Shown: positions 29,022 through 38,813 of the stretch, in pieces | Position numbering within the stretch: the stretch's first letter is position 1 | Layout of the letters: each line of letters opens with the position of its first letter | NCBI GenBank assembly: GCA_020831885.1 | Contig: JAFIFU010000004.1 | Span: forward strand, 62,001 to 126,000 | From: Ectothiorhodospiraceae bacterium | GTDB taxonomy: Bacteria; Pseudomonadota; Gammaproteobacteria; Nitrococcales; Aquisalimonadaceae | Direction of reading: 5' to 3' | DNA length: 64,000 bases | Made by a program: the position numbers and the translations under genes | The notes under the pieces: model-generated | Told to the model about the DNA's origin: nothing | What the model saw: only the letters and a program-made list of their open reading frames with translations | Databases searched by the model: none

Positions 29022-29984
29022 ATGAGACTACCGCCCCAGATTGCCGACCGCCTGCGCCTGCCGCTGATCGCGGCGCCCATGTTCCGCGTTTCCGGCCCGG
29101 AGCTGGTGATTGCCGCCTGCCGCAAGGGCGTGATCGGCGCCTTCCCCACAGCCAACTGCCGCAGTCTGGAGGAATACGACCGCTGGCTCACACAGATCCG
29201 TTCCGCGCTCAGCCCGACAAACGCGCCGTTCTGCCCCAACCTGATCATGCGCCGCCAGAACCTGATGGAGGAACTGGACTGCCTGATCCGACACCGGGTG
29301 GAGATGGTGATCACCAGCGTGGGCTCGCCGGAGCCGGTGATCGGGCCCCTGCACGAGATCGGCTGCCTGGTATTCGCCGACGTGGCCAGCCTGCGCCACG
29401 CGGAAAAGGCCATCGCCGCCGGTGCCGACGGCCTGATCCTGCTCACCGCCGGCGCCGGCGGCCAGACCGGCTGGGCCAACGGCTTCGCCTTCGCCCGGGC
29501 GGTGCGGGCCATGTTCGACGGCCCCATCGTGCTCGCCGGCGGCATCTCCGACGGCCAGGCCCTGTGGGCGGCACAGGCCCTGGGCTGTGACCTGGGCTAT
29601 ATGGGCACCCGTTTCATCGCCACCCAGGAAAGCATGGCCGTGGATGGGTACAAAACCATGCTGGTGGAGAGTCACCTGGACGACATCATGCTGAGCACCG
29701 CCTTCACCGGCCTGGAGACCAACTCCCTGCGTCCCTCCGTGATCGCCGCCGGCCTGGACCCGAACAACCTGCCCACGGACATGAGCGAGGAGCGGGCCGC
29801 CGCCATGTACGGAGGCGGCAGCGAACGCCCCGGCCCCAAACGCTGGGCGGACATCTGGAGCGCCGGGCACTCCGTCTCCGGGGTGACCGGCATCCCCACC
29901 GTGGCCGAGCTGATAACTAAAATCGAACAGGAGTACCGCCAGGCCCAGGCGGAGACGGCCGCGTTGTCAAAAAAGCCTTGCTAA
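29022..29984 (+). CDS. NAD(P)H-dependent flavin oxidoreductase / nitronate monooxygenase family
   Basis: RLPLIAAPMFRVSGPELVIAACRKGVIGAFPTANCRSLEEYDRWL...GADGLILLTAGAGGQTGWANGFAFARAVRAMFDGPIVLAGGISDG. Confidence 0.92.
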   Translation: MRLPPQIADRLRLPLIAAPMFRVSGPELVIAACRKGVIGAFPTANCRSLEEYDRWLTQIRSALSPTNAPFCPNLIMRRQNLMEELDCLIRHRVEMVITSVGSPEPVIGPLHEIGCLVFADVASLRHAEKAIAAGADGLILLTAGAGGQTGWANGFAFARAVRAMFDGPIVLAGGISDGQALWAAQALGCDLGYMGTRFIATQESMAVDGYKTMLVESHLDDIMLSTAFTGLETNSLRPSVIAAGLDPNNLPTDMSEERAAAMYGGGSERPGPKRWADIWSAGHSVSGVTGIPTVAELITKIEQEYRQAQAETAALSKKPC

Positions 29985-30466
29985 GCTACGGAAGCCCACG
30001 GCCCGTGCGGCCCCTGCCCGGGTGAGCCAGCGCAGGCCGGGGTGATCATGGCGGGCAGACCATGGCCAACACGGTCCGGCTCGTCCGGTGGCCCGCATCC
30101 GAGCCGAAACAGCAGTGGCCACAACGCCGCCCCGCCGTGGCCGCCCCGCGCCTGGGAGTGGTGGTCCGGGCGGGGACTGCCAGCGCTATGGGTGAAGAGG
30201 ATATTACCGGGGAGTGTGGTGCGGAAGCAAAGACGGATTGATCATACGGCCAATTGGAGACTTCACCCCACGAAAGCTGTGGAACCGCTAGCGGCAAATC
30301 CTTCCGCTGAAGCGTGAGCATGTCCCTCACGTAAGCTCCGCGTTTTCCCGTCCCCGTGCTGCCGGTGATTAGTGCCGTTGACCACTACTTTCCGTATTCC
30401 AATTGTATTTTTTGTGCAACGCAGGACGCGCCACGGGGTGTATCCATATCGACCCACAGCATTTAG

Positions 30467-30763
30467 CTTCCGGAGGATTTAGAACGCAAGTTCACGGAAG
30501 TAGCTCGCCTTTCCAACAAGGAACGGTCGGAGTTGGTGCTTGAGGCTGTCCAGGAGTACATGCAGCGCCGCGAGCAGGAGCGCTTCATGCGTGGCATGGC
30601 GACAGAGTTGCAAGAATTGCAGAAGTGGCTCGGTGACAAGCACGCGCGGCAAGCGTCCCGCGAGCGGTCGGCCGATCCCCCGGATGACGACCTGGACGGG
30701 ATAATTCCGTGCCGTAACAGACGCCGGAGCGGAACAGGAACAACGGTGGTGGAAGCGACCTAG
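30467..30763 (+). pseudogene. 5'-truncated ribbon-helix-helix (CopG-like) antitoxin/regulator remnant
   Basis: Open frame after stop at 30464: LPEDLERKFTEVARLSNKERSELVLEAVQEYMQRREQERFMRGMATELQELQKWLGDKH; RHH-like pattern but no ATG/RBS upstream. Confidence 0.4.
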
Positions 30764-30851
30764 CTTGGTGAAGTTCGAATGACCTCCAAGATCACCCTTT
30801 TCTCGTCATCGCTCTGATCTATCTCCCCGAGTTCACTCTATTGCAGTGGCA

Positions 30852-33258
30852 GTTATAATCAGTGCCCCCGCATGGGGGCGACGGTATGACGAACTCCGCG
30901 AACTCGGCTTAATGAAGCTTCAATCCGCGCCCCCGCGTGGGGGGCGACCCGACTTCGCCTGTTTCAACGTCGATGACATCGGTTTCAATCCGCGCCCCCG
31001 CGGGGGGGGCGACGTCCGGACCGTGGCCGCGCGTGCGAGCCACATCGTAGTTTCAATCCGCGCCCCCGCGTGGGGGGCGACCTGCAGCTCCTCGTTCTGG
31101 ATTGACCAGCGGAGGCTGTTTCAATCCGCGCCCCCGCGTGGGGGGCGACCGCTCACACTTGCGCCGGTCGGCATAGGGGACGAGGTTTCAATCCGCGCCC
31201 CCGCGTGGGGGGCGACCTCGCGGAACCCGTGGACGGCGTTCTCAACCCGGCGGTTTCAATCCGCGCCCCCGCGTGGGGGGCGACTCGCTCAATCGGGACA
31301 ACGTGAGCGTGACGAGCGGTTTCAATCCGCGCCCCCGCGTGGGGGGCGACCCTGTAGGAGATAAGCCCCATCCACATAGATAACGGTTTCAATCCGCGCC
31401 CCCGCGTGGGGGGCGACCCCGGAAGCCGGAGCCGTTCGCATGATTCGCCTGTTTCAATCCGCGCCCCCGCGTGGGGGGCGACCCGGCAGTCGCCGGCTGG
31501 CGATTGGCGGCCGCAGTTTCAATCCGCGCCCCCGCGTGGGGGGCGACCTGTCCACGCGCGTTTGCGCCAGATCCTTCCAGGTTTCAATCCGCGCCCCCGC
31601 GTGGGGGGCGACACGGCGACCTGCCGGCCAGCCTGTTCCTGGAAATGTTTCAATCCGCGCCCCCGCGTGGGGGGCGACCACGGGACCCTCGGGGCGTGGT
31701 GCAGGCGCTGCTGTTTCAATCCGCGCCCCCGCGTGGGGGGCGACCTGGAGCAGTTCGCCGGTCTGCACATGCACAGGGTTTCAATCCGCGCCCCCGCGTG
31801 GGGGGCGACCCTGGAGCAGTTCGCCGGTCTGCACATGCACAGGGTTTCAATCCGCGCCCCCGCGTGGGGGGCGACCTCGGACATCGGTCTGCAGCTTCGC
31901 CCCGGCGAGTTTCAATCCGCGCCCCCGCGTGGGGGGCGACCCGTGCGAGCGAACAGCCCATGCTTCAGGCTGTTGTTTCAATCCGCGCCCCCGCGTGGGG
32001 GGCGACTCCTGCCTATGCCGCTGAGCTGGAGCGAGAAGAAGTTTCAATCCGCGCCCCCGCGTGGGGGGCGACTACCGCTACCGCTGGGAGACACGCGCAT
32101 GGGGATGTTTCAATCCGCGCCCCCGCGTGGGGGGCGACGCAGGATGTCCCAGGCTTCCGCGCCCATCTCGTGCGTTTCAATCCGCGCCCCCGCGTGGGGG
32201 GCGACGCGCCGGCCGATGGGGATGCAGTACTACGCCCGGGTTTCAATCCGCGCCCCCGCGTGGGGGGCGACGCCGCACGATTTGGCAGGGAGAGCACGAC
32301 CGCAGGTTTCAATCCGCGCCCCCGCGTGGGGGGCGACATGACTGCGAGTTCATCTTCCAGCGCCACGTGATGTTTCAATCCGCGCCCCCGCGTGGGGGGC
32401 GACCAGGGGTTCTCGGGCGGCCAGGCGCTGGTGCTGGTTTCAATCCGCGCCCCCGCGTGGGGGGCGACGAGGAGATTGCTCTGGCCGCCGCTCGGGCCCA
32501 GGTTTCAATCCGCGCCCCCGCGTGGGGGGCGACCTCCTCAGCGGACGGGCTGCACTCCCGGTCCGAGTTTCAATCCGCGCCCCCGCGTGGGGGGCGACGC
32601 GAAACGACCCTACCCGCTACCGTTGCCCGGGTGTTTCAATCCGCGCCCCCGCGTGGGGGGCGACGGCGGGACTACGACTTCCGGGCGATCACCAATCTGT
32701 TTCAATCCGCGCCCCCGCGTGGGGGGCGACGGCGTTGATGATCCTTGAGACGTTGACGGACGACGTTTCAATCCGCGCCCCCGCGTGGGGGGCGACCGGG
32801 TACGGGCGGTGGCATTGCCAGTCCGCTGGAGGTTTCAATCCGCGCCCCCGCGTGGGGGGCGACCTCGCAGACTCGGAGCGTTGAGTACACTATTACCGGT
32901 TTCAATCCGCGCCCCCGCGTGGGGGGCGACCACCGTGCACAGCAGTGCCGATGGCGGCGTCCTGGTTTCAATCCGCGCCCCCGCGTGGGGGGCGACCCAA
33001 GGATCACACCCACAAGGGCACCGCCCACAAGTTTCAATCCGCGCCCCCGCGTGGGGGGCGACGCGCATCGGTGAGCTGGTGATACCGCGGCTCGCGTTTC
33101 AATCCGCGCCCCCGCGTGGGGGGCGACCCAGGCGGTGATCGTGCTCAGCATGATTGCGGAGTTTCAATCCGCGCCCCCGCGTGGGGGGCGACAACCGACA
33201 TTGACGTAGACGAGGACTCTGACATGGTTTCAATCCGCGCCCCCGCGTGGGGGGCGAC
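30852..33258 (-). CRISPR. Type I-C CRISPR array: 37 repeats (32 nt, + strand GTTTCAATCCGCGCCCCCGCGTGGGGGGCGAC), 36 spacers of 33-36 nt; transcribed on minus strand (repeat GTCGCCCCCCACGCGGGGGCGCGGATTGAAAC)
   Basis: Manual count of repeat starts 30852(degenerate), 30917, 30982, 31050 ... 33161, 33227; leader-distal repeats degenerate; adjacent to cas2. Confidence 0.98.
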
Positions 33259-33440
33259 TGTCATCTCGTACCATCAGGTTTCCAATAAGAAAAGTAGTCA
33301 CTTTGCGCGAAGCAACGTACCACCTTCATCGGCGAGCCGACTTTGCATGAGAAAAAGTTACCAAATTATTAAAGAACTCAACTCGTTAGTTACTTTCGCG
33401 AACCCACCAGAAACTGAGTGTTCACTTCAGGTTCGCACGC
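33259..33440 (-). promoter_or_regulatory. CRISPR leader (AT-rich)
   Basis: AT-rich 182-nt interval between last perfect repeat and cas2 stop, in an otherwise GC-rich region; located at the non-degenerate end of the array. Confidence 0.8.
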
Positions 33441-33731
33441 TCAAAACAGTAGTGGACCACTCAGATCCAGCACTGGTTTGGCTCCCACGTGTTCGACACG
33501 CCGCTTCCAGTTCGAGCCAAGAAAATAGAATCGAAGACTGTCCAACTCTGGATCAATGATGCCGCAAAGCCGTTCTCGAAGCTGAACCCAACGGGCCGGA
33601 TCCACTTCGACTTCGAAGACGGAATACTGAACACGCTGCCCGTAGTCCAAACAGGCTTTTCCAACGCGCCGTAACCTGCGTTGTCCGGCTGGATCCTCGG
33701 TGCTGACGTCATAGGTAACGAGTACCATCAT
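33441..33731 (-). CDS. cas2: CRISPR-associated endonuclease Cas2
   Basis: MMVLVTYDVSTEDPAGQRRLRRVGKACLDYGQRVQYSVFEVEVDPARW. Confidence 0.97.
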   Translation of the reverse strand: MMVLVTYDVSTEDPAGQRRLRRVGKACLDYGQRVQYSVFEVEVDPARWVQLRERLCGIIDPELDSLRFYFLGSNWKRRVEHVGAKPVLDLSGPLLF

Positions 33732-33746
33732 CGCTACTCTCCCGGA

Positions 33747-34790
33747 TCACTTCCAAAGGAACGGGGGATAACCATCGAGATCCCCGCGCAAATGACGTGA
33801 AAGCAGCCTGGCCTGAAGCTGTGGGAGTAGCCCGACAGTTGTACGTTCATCCAGAAACGGGTGGCGAACCTCGTCCTGCTTCCTCTCCTGATAGGTCTTG
33901 ATCACACGTTTTCTCGCGCCCTCTTTCAGGGTCACGGCGCCGCCGTCCATGGCGTGGAAGTCCTTTTCCTTAATCTGACCGCGATTAATCAGTGACAACA
34001 CCATGCGATCGGCCAGCACCGGACGGAATTCCTCGACGAGGTCAAGGGCGAGACTGGGGCGCCCGGGACGAATTCGATGCAGAAAGCCGACCGCGGGATC
34101 GAGCCCAACTGTTTCCAGCGCGGACCGGCAATCGTGTGTCAGGAGCGTATACAGAAACGACAGCAGCGCATTGATACCATCAAGTGGCGGGCGACGGTTG
34201 CGGCCGGTGAATCGAAGCATTTGCTCACCATTTCGGCGGAGCAAGTGCGCGAAGACACCAAAGTACGTATTTGCAGCTTCTCCTTCTAGGCCACGCAGCC
34301 GCTCGTTATTCGACTCGGTCGCGACGCGCCGGAGCACATTTGTCAGGCTCTTCTCAGCGTCGCGAAGGCGGTTTTCACCACTACGGGCCATGGTTTGCGC
34401 GTGATCGCGCAGGGCGCGCCGCAGCACCGCTCGCTGATTGTGCACCTTTCCGGCGACCACACTTCGCACTATGGAAGTACATGTTTCCGAATTCTCGCTT
34501 CGGCGATACTGCTCCATACGTAAGACGACGTTGCCGGATACCGGCCCCTCAACACGGGCCAGAAACCGCCCATTTCGATCCAGAAAGCAGACCGTAACGC
34601 CTTCTTGGCTGCAATAACCCAACAATTGCGGCGAAAGTAGCGCCCGTCCGATACAAACCACCCCACCAACCATGTGGATGGGAACACGCCCGGATTCCTT
34701 TCCGTCGACGTCCATGACGATGTTGGCACCGTCTTTGTGTAACCAGGCACCTTCGGTGGTGACATAGAGTGTGTTGAGATGACGGCGCAT
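33747..34790 (-). CDS. cas1: Type I-C CRISPR-associated endonuclease Cas1
   Basis: MRRHLNTLYVTTEGAWLHKDGANIVMDVDGKESGRVPIHMVGGVVCIGRALLSPQLLGYCSQEGVTVCFLDRNGRFLARVEGP...NALLSFLYTLLTHDCRSALETVGLDPAVGFLH. Confidence 0.97.
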   Translation of the reverse strand: MRRHLNTLYVTTEGAWLHKDGANIVMDVDGKESGRVPIHMVGGVVCIGRALLSPQLLGYCSQEGVTVCFLDRNGRFLARVEGPVSGNVVLRMEQYRRSENSETCTSIVRSVVAGKVHNQRAVLRRALRDHAQTMARSGENRLRDAEKSLTNVLRRVATESNNERLRGLEGEAANTYFGVFAHLLRRNGEQMLRFTGRNRRPPLDGINALLSFLYTLLTHDCRSALETVGLDPAVGFLHRIRPGRPSLALDLVEEFRPVLADRMVLSLINRGQIKEKDFHAMDGGAVTLKEGARKRVIKTYQERKQDEVRHPFLDERTTVGLLPQLQARLLSRHLRGDLDGYPPFLWK

Positions 34791-34797
34791 TCCGCAC

Positions 34798-35421
34798 CTA
34801 CTCCAATGTCCGTTTCAGCCAGCTTTGGACTCTAGTCTTGCGACTCAGGCGCTTGGGTTGACAAATTTCCGCCAACGAGCAGCTGCCACAAAGCTTTGTC
34901 GAATAATGCGGTGGGGGTGTGCGGCAGTTCAGAATCATGGCTCGCGCGGCCAAGGCAGTATGTTCTGTAAGCGCCCGCAGCTCGTCATCGAAGGCGACAG
35001 AGGTTCGACGGCGTCGCTGATCGTAGTAAAGCGCACCGGAGGGAATATCGACCTGGAACATCTCTTCGAGGCACAAGGCTTGAGCGCAGAGCTGCACTTC
35101 GTCCGCCCGATGTCCCTTTGGTTTCCCCCGTTTGTACTCAACCGGCGTAATTCTCCGTGACGCGTTGCGATCATCCAGTTCCAACAGATCAGCCACACCT
35201 ATGAGCCCGAGACGCTCGGAAGTGAGCGGCAATGAAGTCACGTAACGCACGCCGTCGCGACGCCGTTGGGCCTCTGTGTCCACGCGACCATGAACCACCC
35301 CCCCTTCCGCCGTTAGCCGGTTCTCTGCCCACTGCCGCTCCACATGGATCAGCGCACACTGACGGGGGCAGTAGAGATAGTGCTGGAGGGCGGACAAGGG
35401 AATATGATCTGTCTCCTCCAT
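34798..35421 (-). CDS. cas4: CRISPR-associated protein Cas4
   Basis: MEETDHIPLSALQHYLYCPRQCALIHVERQWAEN...PVEYKRGKPKGHRADEVQLCAQALCLEEMF...CGSCSLAEIC (Fe-S cysteines). Confidence 0.96.
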   Translation of the reverse strand: MEETDHIPLSALQHYLYCPRQCALIHVERQWAENRLTAEGGVVHGRVDTEAQRRRDGVRYVTSLPLTSERLGLIGVADLLELDDRNASRRITPVEYKRGKPKGHRADEVQLCAQALCLEEMFQVDIPSGALYYDQRRRRTSVAFDDELRALTEHTALAARAMILNCRTPPPHYSTKLCGSCSLAEICQPKRLSRKTRVQSWLKRTLE

Positions 35422-35440
35422 CACCCTACTCCTGTCCCAA

Positions 35441-36307
35441 TTACAGTCGCTCCTCAACTGCAACACCGTCCGGAAGCCCGTCTCGAAGGACCTGCACATG
35501 ATAGTCGTGAAAGCTCCTGGCGGGTCCGCTGTCATCGCCAGAGCGTTCGACCACAACACGATCGAACAGCGTATGGGCAGGAGCATTCCCCATCGGGTTA
35601 TCGTGTCGAAAAGTGATCAGCTTTCGAGCCGCCATCTCGCCCCGGGCCGCGGAACGGTCATGCTCGAACATGTTTATCAGCGCCCGCCACAGCAACTCCA
35701 AATCATCTTCCGAAAATCCAGTGCGCTCGCCAAGTTTCGCGGAGATGAAACCATGTGCGCGGTACAGTCCGTAGGGCACCAGATGCTTCCGGCCCATGGT
35801 TCGCTCTTTCTCCAAATCCCGCTCATTGGTAACCGCCATACGGGTGATAGAGACTTCGAGCGGCACGATGGGCTCGATAGAGCTGGCAAAGGCCAATTGA
35901 ACTGGCCCTCGCACCTGGCCACAGTTCACTTCCGTAGTCATCACAGCGCCGAAGGCACGGACGTCAAAGAAGTTTCTACACATCCATGCAGTTAGCTCTT
36001 GCGCCTGGGCTTGGTCTCTGGGCAACTTCTTTGATACCGGCTCAATATCCAGCGCCTCATACGCTTTACTGTGTTGCTCGTTGAGTACTGATCGCTCCTG
36101 CATGTAGATAGCGTATCCAGGCTCGCCCCCCTTCTCCAAGGTTACGTAATTCCGGAGCTTGCGCTTCAGACACACGTCGGTCACCAAGCCTTGGTTAGTT
36201 TCCGGGTCAAGACGCGGAAGGTTTCCGGCGTCCGGATCGCCGTTCGGGTTGCCGTTGGTAACGTCGAAAAGGTAGACAAACTCGTAGCGATTGGCTATGG
36301 CATGCAT
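35441..36307 (-). CDS. cas7c: Type I-C CRISPR-associated protein Cas7/Csd2
   Basis: [50 protein letters not shown]. Confidence 0.97.
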   Translation of the reverse strand: MHAIANRYEFVYLFDVTNGNPNGDPDAGNLPRLDPETNQGLVTDVCLKRKLRNYVTLEKGGEPGYAIYMQERSVLNEQHSKAYEALDIEPVSKKLPRDQAQAQELTAWMCRNFFDVRAFGAVMTTEVNCGQVRGPVQLAFASSIEPIVPLEVSITRMAVTNERDLEKERTMGRKHLVPYGLYRAHGFISAKLGERTGFSEDDLELLWRALINMFEHDRSAARGEMAARKLITFRHDNPMGNAPAHTLFDRVVVERSGDDSGPARSFHDYHVQVLRDGLPDGVAVEERL

Positions 36308-36310
36308 TGC

Positions 36311-36712
36311 TTATTCTCCTTCGTGTTTCTTGTCCGGGGCGCCTTTCTCACATTTTCGGGTGAAACGTGCCTGCGTTTGATGGTAATAGCCGATGGAAAA
36401 CTGCCCTTGATCTTCGATGCGCAGGCTGCGCGGAAACGCCGTACTCAGGCCGTCCATAATCTCTCCGATCTCACGCTCCAGCGTGACCGCCAGACCGGGC
36501 TTATCCTTGCGCAATCTGCCCAGATGGTGCTGCGTGTTCCGGAGTAGAACTGGAAAAATGGCCGCCGGCGTAGCCGATGCAGCTCCGTAATAGCGATCCC
36601 TGATCGTCGCATTCACTTGGTCGCCAAGCGCGCTGCGCTGGACGTTCTCCAGCACAGCGAACAGGCGCCCCAGTCGATACCCCGGGGCAACGGATTCCGG
36701 ATCCAGACTCAT
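36311..36712 (-). CDS. cas11c: Candidate Cas11c small subunit translated from an internal start inside cas8c
   Basis: In-frame ATG at 36712 preceded on minus strand by AGGGAGGTGACC (perfect SD GGAGGTGA); product [65 protein letters not shown]..., 133 aa. Confidence 0.75.
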   Translation of the reverse strand: MSLDPESVAPGYRLGRLFAVLENVQRSALGDQVNATIRDRYYGAASATPAAIFPVLLRNTQHHLGRLRKDKPGLAVTLEREIGEIMDGLSTAFPRSLRIEDQGQFSIGYYHQTQARFTRKCEKGAPDKKHEGE

Positions 36713-38104
36713 GGTCACCTCCCTATTAATTCCCTTGACGCCCAGACGCCGGTCGCGCGCCAGGACAGCTTTGCAGAGCGCGACGCGAACGCCAGAAATG
36801 TCTCCGTCCGCGCGCATACGCATGACGACATTCGCAAGTAGGGGACGCGGATAACGTCCGCCCGTTAAAATCGCCCGGGTTAATTCACCGGCGAGCTGAG
36901 GCGGAATTTTCTTCGCCTTGTCGTTAACCTCTCGGCTGGGTGCAGTGGCATAAAGCAATCGCCAAACAGCGGGCTCCGTCTTCCACGGTCTCGGTTCCAT
37001 GGCGAGATCCTGGTAATGCTCGGCCAAGCGTCGGGTAAAATACTCTAGACTTCCAGTCTGCCAAAACCGGATTGAGAGCCTTGACGCATTGGGGGCGAGA
37101 CCGAGCACGAAGATCCGGGTGCCTTCTACTAGATCAGCATTAATCTCGCGCAGCGGTTGGCCTTTAGCGACCGCCTCCAGCACCCCCCTTAGTTTGGCGG
37201 CTTCCTGCATGTCGTCAGCAGGGGGGGCCAGCAAATCGGCGAACACACGCTCCGCTTCCGATTCCTGTTGGTGCGTTTCCGCCTGCGCCCAGAAAACGAC
37301 CGTCGCATCACCGATCTGGATGCGTTGCCGGTTGTGCTCGCCACGCCGAAGGAGGTAGTTTAGGGCGGTTGTGTAGGCAAACGCGACCTGTTCGGCAACG
37401 GGTGCATTCTCACCCTGCTTTTTCCCGTAGGAATCGAATGCGTCAAGATTGAAGGACACGATTGACGCGCCGGCGGTCTGTGCGCCGTCTACCCCCTTGA
37501 TGGAAGGGTGAAGCCGAGCAATCGGAGCCCGCTCACCGGTCACCAGGCACGTCGCATCCGCACCTGTCTCACCACCGATCATACGCGCCCGGAGTACCCG
37601 CGCTGCGGGTCGCTCGTGCAAGTAGCGTTCCTCACCGTCTAGGCGGAAGACCAAATTCGCATCAAGCATATCGTCATTGACTATTGGCGGCCCGAAGTCC
37701 TCGGGCGACCACCGCTCAAGAAAAGCGAGCAGGGCCAGCAAGCCAGCGTCCGTTTCACCCGCCAGCCATTGCCGGTGCAAGTCCTTGAAGGCTTGATGCT
37801 CTTTAGTCGCTCGCTGCTTTGCTTTTTCCTCCGGCTTCCCGGTAACACCAAGTACGTAACTGGTCTTGTCCCAAAACAAGCAAGCAGCAATATTGACGGA
37901 ACGTTTGGGCCGTTGGGGAACCGGGAGACTCTTCGGGACAAGCCTCTTCCCCGACAACTCGCGGATGTCCTGTACATCAATCAATCGCCCGTCCGGAGCC
38001 AGAATGAGCGCGAAACTGATCTTCTCCTCGCTGAAACCGAAGGGCGGGACCTCTCGGCGTTCCGCCAATCGATGATAGTAGTCGAGAAGCGCGGAGAGCA
38101 TCAT
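36311..38104 (-). CDS. cas8c: Type I-C CRISPR-associated protein Cas8c/Csd1
   Basis: [86 protein letters not shown]. Confidence 0.96.
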   Translation of the reverse strand: MMLSALLDYYHRLAERREVPPFGFSEEKISFALILAPDGRLIDVQDIRELSGKRLVPKSLPVPQRPKRSVNIAACLFWDKTSYVLGVTGKPEEKAKQRATKEHQAFKDLHRQWLAGETDAGLLALLAFLERWSPEDFGPPIVNDDMLDANLVFRLDGEERYLHERPAARVLRARMIGGETGADATCLVTGERAPIARLHPSIKGVDGAQTAGASIVSFNLDAFDSYGKKQGENAPVAEQVAFAYTTALNYLLRRGEHNRQRIQIGDATVVFWAQAETHQQESEAERVFADLLAPPADDMQEAAKLRGVLEAVAKGQPLREINADLVEGTRIFVLGLAPNASRLSIRFWQTGSLEYFTRRLAEHYQDLAMEPRPWKTEPAVWRLLYATAPSREVNDKAKKIPPQLAGELTRAILTGGRYPRPLLANVVMRMRADGDISGVRVALCKAVLARDRRLGVKGINREVTMSLDPESVAPGYRLGRLFAVLENVQRSALGDQVNATIRDRYYGAASATPAAIFPVLLRNTQHHLGRLRKDKPGLAVTLEREIGEIMDGLSTAFPRSLRIEDQGQFSIGYYHQTQARFTRKCEKGAPDKKHEGE

Positions 38105-38775
38105 GCCTTGACCTCCTCCCCATGAAACGGCGGGACTTGAATGACTCCGTCCCGCATTCGGGCGCGGAAGAACCGGGGGTCCATGCTGTTGCCTAAATCG
38201 ATGTCGTGGAGCATCCAACCCAAATCCCGCTCGCCAACCAGTGAGGCATGTGGTTCAGGCTGAGGCTCGTCCCCCTCCAAGAGGCGAAAGCTGGCGGGAA
38301 ACTCCCGGACTCCGAGGTATGGTGCGTGAAAGCACTGCCCTCTTCGGGCACGACGATTGAAGATGTCCAAGTGTTTTCCATCCGTCTCACCTTCATCCGC
38401 GTCCTTCACCAAGTCGAAATGCGCCTCGATGAGGTAGGCGACATCCCGAAGGATTGTTGCGGCACGCTGCTGGCGATCTTCGTCGACGTAAGTGGCGAGG
38501 ACATCGGCTCGACCTGCCTTCATGGATTTCCGGATATTGGTGGCTGAGATTTTGCTGCTGATCTCATTGCGCCGGATGGATTCAAATCGAATGGGCTTTA
38601 GGACGCGAATTCGATCTATTGTCCATCTAATTGCGGGTTTCCAGTGGATTGCCTCAAGAATTCCGCGGGCCGCGGAAGGCGTTATCACGTCGTAGGAGAC
38701 GCGCTCCACCTTCATCTCTGGCCGGGTGAAGCAAGCGCGCTCACCCCAAACGAGAAGTCGCACTCCGTAAGCCAT
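38101..38775 (-). CDS. cas5c: Type I-C CRISPR-associated protein Cas5
   Basis: [71 protein letters not shown]. Confidence 0.97.
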   Translation of the reverse strand: MAYGVRLLVWGERACFTRPEMKVERVSYDVITPSAARGILEAIHWKPAIRWTIDRIRVLKPIRFESIRRNEISSKISATNIRKSMKAGRADVLATYVDEDRQQRAATILRDVAYLIEAHFDLVKDADEGETDGKHLDIFNRRARRGQCFHAPYLGVREFPASFRLLEGDEPQPEPHASLVGERDLGWMLHDIDLGNSMDPRFFRARMRDGVIQVPPFHGEEVKA

Positions 38776-38813
38776 GGTACTCCCCCAATCGTAATTCCCA
38801 CCCGTCCGCACGC

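Noticed and set aside
30042-30330. Short ORFs on both strands between nitronate monooxygenase and the RHH remnant
   Set aside because: No RBS, no family resemblance; probably non-coding.
30883-33226. Possible self-targeting spacers
   Set aside because: I saw no spacer matching elsewhere in this window by eye, but cannot search the rest of the genome.
30846-33559. Many plus/minus-strand ORFs ([11 protein letters not shown] / [11 protein letters not shown] repeats) across the array
   Set aside because: They are read-through of the 32-nt CRISPR repeats in different frames, not repeat proteins.
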